Assembly: GCA_018064605.1 (NCBI GenBank)
Contig: JAGHUX010000003.1
Location: 1-36,504 of the forward strand
Source: Candidatus Limimorpha caballi
GTDB taxonomy: Bacteria; Bacteroidota; Bacteroidia; Bacteroidales; F082
DNA length: 36,504 nucleotides
Direction of reading: 5' to 3'
In this document: positions 34,461-36,504 of the stretch, in pieces
Position numbering within the stretch: the first letter of the stretch is position 1
Layout of the letters: each line of letters opens with the position of its first letter
The notes under the pieces: model-generated
Told to the model about the DNA's origin: nothing
The model's database searches: none
What the model saw: only the letters and a program-made list of their open reading frames with translations
Position numbers and translations under genes: made by a program

Positions 34461-35552
34461 ATGATTGACATGCATATATTTAATCACGGTAGATTATTTG
34501 CTATCTTTGCACTGGATTCGAACAACAACGGCACCATGAACTATGTCATAAAAGACCATCAGGGAAGCATGTACGCCACCATAACAGGCAACACTGTCGA
34601 GCGCTACAGTTTCGACGCCTGGGGTCGCCGTCGTAACCCGCAGACTTTGTCGTACGACAACGTCACCACAACGTTCGACCGCGGCTACACCCTGCATGAG
34701 CACTACGATGACTTCGGCTTGATTAACATGAACGGCCGCCTGTACGACCCTCTCATTGCCCGAATGCTCTCGCCCGACATAGTTATCCAAGACGAACAAA
34801 ACTCACAGGCATATAACAGATACTCATATTGCTTCAACAACCCGTTGAGGTACACCGACCCGAGCGGGTATATCGTTAGAGGCCATTACAACATCCTGAA
34901 TTGGAATTCAACCATATATTATGATGTCGATCTTAATAGAAATAACGGCAACTCTTTCAACACCGATTTGAGTGAAGGCATTTATTCTCCTATTTATGAT
35001 GTGAACGGGAATTTCTTGGGAACTGATGACGAAGGATTACAAGGCGAAGCCATTGTTATGAGGAAAAAAGACTTCAAACAAGGCATGAGTCATCAGGATG
35101 CGTTATCCTTCGCAACAGATTTGGCAGAAAACAACAGGGAAGAAGCTGAAATGAGAATGAATCAGCATTATGCCTCTCTGAGAAACAGACCGGACTGGGA
35201 TGGCTATTTGACAAAACAAGAAGCTGATGAATGGTGGTTAAATGGAAATGGAGAGCCATTGTTTGTAAATATGGAAAAAATAGCTTTACATGGGATTACC
35301 ACTGATTTTTTCAACAATGAAGTTGGGCAAACAAAGACGAAGAATTTTATTTGGCATTTTCCACTCACAGAAACAGGTAAAACATATGGAACGTTGACAA
35401 TGACATTAATTAACCTAAATACAGGGGAAATAAGTATTGGACCTAAAGGGCATGACCATATGGACAAATATGATTTTTTTATGACGGCAGATTCTTTAGA
35501 GATTTTGCTACTTGGATTGGAAAACCAAAAGGTAACGGTATTAATTATCTAA
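34461..35552 (+). CDS. Orphan RHS C-terminal cassette 4, toxin tip frameshifted at a poly-T run
   Basis: From the ATG at 34461 (a TTG at 34446 and the conserved cassette ATG at 34536 are alternatives) the protein carries the RHS core, DPSG, and a pre-toxin almost identical to copy 1 up to RNRPDWDG. The tip then follows DGYLTKQEADEWWLNGNGEP. The frame ends LGLENQKVTVLII at 35552. At T35474-35480 (seven T) one base appears missing: with eight T the frame continues YDFFYDGRFFRDFATWIGKP, then KGNGINYLIYGYGHPKVPIN Y, ending with TGA at 35591-35593. That ending has the G-x-G...YGYG pattern also seen in tip 1. As read, the toxin is probably inactive or slippage-dependent. Confidence 0.8.
   Translation: MIDMHIFNHGRLFAIFALDSNNNGTMNYVIKDHQGSMYATITGNTVERYSFDAWGRRRNPQTLSYDNVTTTFDRGYTLHEHYDDFGLINMNGRLYDPLIARMLSPDIVIQDEQNSQAYNRYSYCFNNPLRYTDPSGYIVRGHYNILNWNSTIYYDVDLNRNNGNSFNTDLSEGIYSPIYDVNGNFLGTDDEGLQGEAIVMRKKDFKQGMSHQDALSFATDLAENNREEAEMRMNQHYASLRNRPDWDGYLTKQEADEWWLNGNGEPLFVNMEKIALHGITTDFFNNEVGQTKTKNFIWHFPLTETGKTYGTLTMTLINLNTGEISIGPKGHDHMDKYDFFMTADSLEILLLGLENQKVTVLII
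34492..35203 (+). repeat. RHS-core repeat copy 4
   Basis: Homology starts at GATTATTTGCTATCTTTGCA and extends through DPSG and the whole pre-toxin to about 35203. It is the longest match to copy 1, while its core variants match copy 3. Confidence 0.9.
34502..34509 (+). promoter_or_regulatory. TAnnTTTG box at the head of cassette 4
   Basis: TATCTTTG within the RHS repeat, 26 bases before the conserved ATG at 34536. The nearest upstream TTG is too far away (34 bases), so this box is weaker support than at cassette 3. Confidence 0.3.
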
Positions 35553-35680
35553 TATATGGATACGGTCATCCTAAAGTCCCAATAAACTATTGATTTAGTA
35601 AGTGGGCAACTTACCAGTCTATTAAGCATATACAAATGTTCGGGTCTATTATTAAAACATTTTTGAAGGAATAGATAATT

Positions 35681-36166
35681 ATGAAAACATTTTTATATAG
35701 AACGTTATTAAGCATTATTATACTTTTGATATTTGTATCTTGCTACAAAAACAAAAACATCGTGATTGAACATTCTGCGATGATGTTTAAGAATTACCAA
35801 ACTATAGAAATGATTAAAGAAATAGACTATATTGGTTTTTCTTTTCATCACGAAATTTACGATGTGATTATTTATCATGTCGTCAATGGTGAAATCAATC
35901 CTAACTTTTGTTTTGATGTTTTAATGAACACGGGACATATTCAAAATAAGTCTTGGAAACAATGCGATTGCAATAACCCGGCAATAAATTACTTTCCATT
36001 TTTCAATACGAAAAAAAAATATAAAAAAGATGTGATTACCAGCATTTATAATGGTTTGTCAGATAGTAATAATTGGTACAATTGGATTACAACAAAGGAT
36101 ATGAACCATTTGTTTTTATTCTGTCCCAATGATAATTTGCTTTATTATGTCAAATGGAATGTGTGA
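35681..36166 (+). CDS. Probable immunity lipoprotein 4
   Basis: A 161-residue protein with a lipoprotein signal (MKTFLYRTLLSIIILLIFVSC, lipobox FVSC). The mature domain contains IGFSFHHEIYDVIIYHVVNG, a Cys-containing stretch SWKQCDCNNPAINYF and a final LFLFCPNDNLLYYVKWNV. I recognise no family. Unlike the others it does not abut its toxin: 128 bp separate it from the present stop at 35552, but 87 bp from the reconstructed stop at 35593. It is retained intact although toxin 4 is broken, which is expected if incoming or recombined toxin 4 must still be resisted. Confidence 0.6.
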   Translation: MKTFLYRTLLSIIILLIFVSCYKNKNIVIEHSAMMFKNYQTIEMIKEIDYIGFSFHHEIYDVIIYHVVNGEINPNFCFDVLMNTGHIQNKSWKQCDCNNPAINYFPFFNTKKKYKKDVITSIYNGLSDSNNWYNWITTKDMNHLFLFCPNDNLLYYVKWNV

Positions 36167-36325
36167 TAATAAATAGAATTAAATGGATGTTAAAAGTTAT
36201 AGTAATACATTTGTATCATAAAATAACATGACTAACGCATCATATTTCATATTGAATGACTATAATGCTACCAAAAATTCAGACCAGAGCCTAAAGTGAT
36301 TGTCTTTGCACAAAATTCAGGAAAG
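36167..36325. other. AT-rich spacer before the insertion sequence
   Basis: No gene is seen. Near the end, GATTGTCTTTGCACAAAATT contains TGTCTTTG, a weak -7-like box before the transposase ATG. The left end of the insertion sequence is probably within about 36270-36300, but the terminal inverted repeat cannot be fixed without its other end. Confidence 0.4.
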
Positions 36326-36504
36326 ATGAACGAAACGAAGAAAGTCAGCCGCCGCAAGTACACGGCGGAGTTCAAGGCGAAGGTCGCCTTGGAAGCGATG
36401 CAGGAGAACCAGACGCTGCCGGAACTGTGCAGCAAGTACCAGCTCAGCCCGAACCAGGTCAACCAGTGGAAGAAGCGGCTGAGAGAGCGCAGCGCGGAAG
36501 CCTT
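36326..36504 (+). CDS. IS3-family transposase OrfA (3' partial)
   Basis: The first 59 codons of a transposase OrfA, cut by the window edge. MNETKKVSRRKYTAEFKAKV, then LPELCSKYQLSPNQVNQWKK, is the helix-turn-helix typical of IS3/IS150-type OrfA. OrfB would follow outside the window by programmed frameshift. The GC-rich codon use contrasts with the AT-rich toxin region before it, marking a separately acquired element. It borders the toxin cassette array. Confidence 0.85.
   Translation, partial: MNETKKVSRRKYTAEFKAKVALEAMQENQTLPELCSKYQLSPNQVNQWKKRLRERSAEA

Noticed and set aside
1..36504. tRNA, rRNA or riboswitch genes
   Set aside because: None were recognised in any intergenic gap by reading; a covariance-model search would be needed to exclude small ones.

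Overview
The window comes from a member of the Bacteroidota, most likely Bacteroidales. It has type IX secretion (T9SS) sorting domains, SpvB/TcdB-type RHS proteins, a DUF3244 protein, lipoprotein-TPR regulators with a C-terminal HTH, and many promoters of the Bacteroidetes type (TAnnTTTG -7 box, TTG near -33). T9SS domains argue against the genus Bacteroides itself. No rRNA, tRNA or CRISPR array was seen.

Layout. 1-1558: the 3' part of a PEGA-repeat/FGE-fold protein, then about 480 bp of repeats (REP-like units, a perfect 26-bp-arm hairpin, 34-bp direct repeats). 2036-11344: mostly housekeeping and salvage genes: pncB (minus strand), a YgjP-type metallopeptidase, a sodium:solute symporter, a threonine aldolase cut by a late nonsense codon, a Y-family polymerase with a small overlapping partner, a PatB-type C-S lyase, and a BRO-N/Fic protein overlapping a CDP-alcohol phosphatidyltransferase. 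11435-13507 (minus): elongation factor G. 13654-16149: HrpB helicase. 16254-17750: a decayed stretch with a probable C-terminal gene fragment and a truncated AlbA_2 (Schlafen-like) gene whose frameshifted tail runs into the next gene.

The main interest is 17714-36166. A membrane TPR/HTH lipoprotein lies just upstream of a good promoter (19525-19555) and a tight six-gene operon: DUF3244 protein, lipoprotein, T9SS-exported protein, YadA-head/tail-fibre-like protein, small T9SS protein, and a 2132-residue secreted RHS protein with a C-terminal toxin and a following immunity gene. Three orphan cassettes follow. Each has a copy of the RHS core (up to the DPSG cleavage motif), a different toxin tip and its own immunity gene, giving four toxin-immunity pairs. 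All four immunity proteins carry a signal peptide, lipobox or membrane anchor, so the toxins probably act in the periplasm or envelope. The repeated core looks like a recombination platform for swapping tips: sequence variants group copies 1+2 against 3+4 in the core, but 1+4 in the pre-toxin segment. Cassette 4 carries a one-base frameshift in a poly-T run inside its toxin; restoring it rebuilds a convincing C-terminus. An IS3-family transposase gene begins at the right edge, so the array may continue beyond it.

All calls come from reading the sequence; no database search was run.
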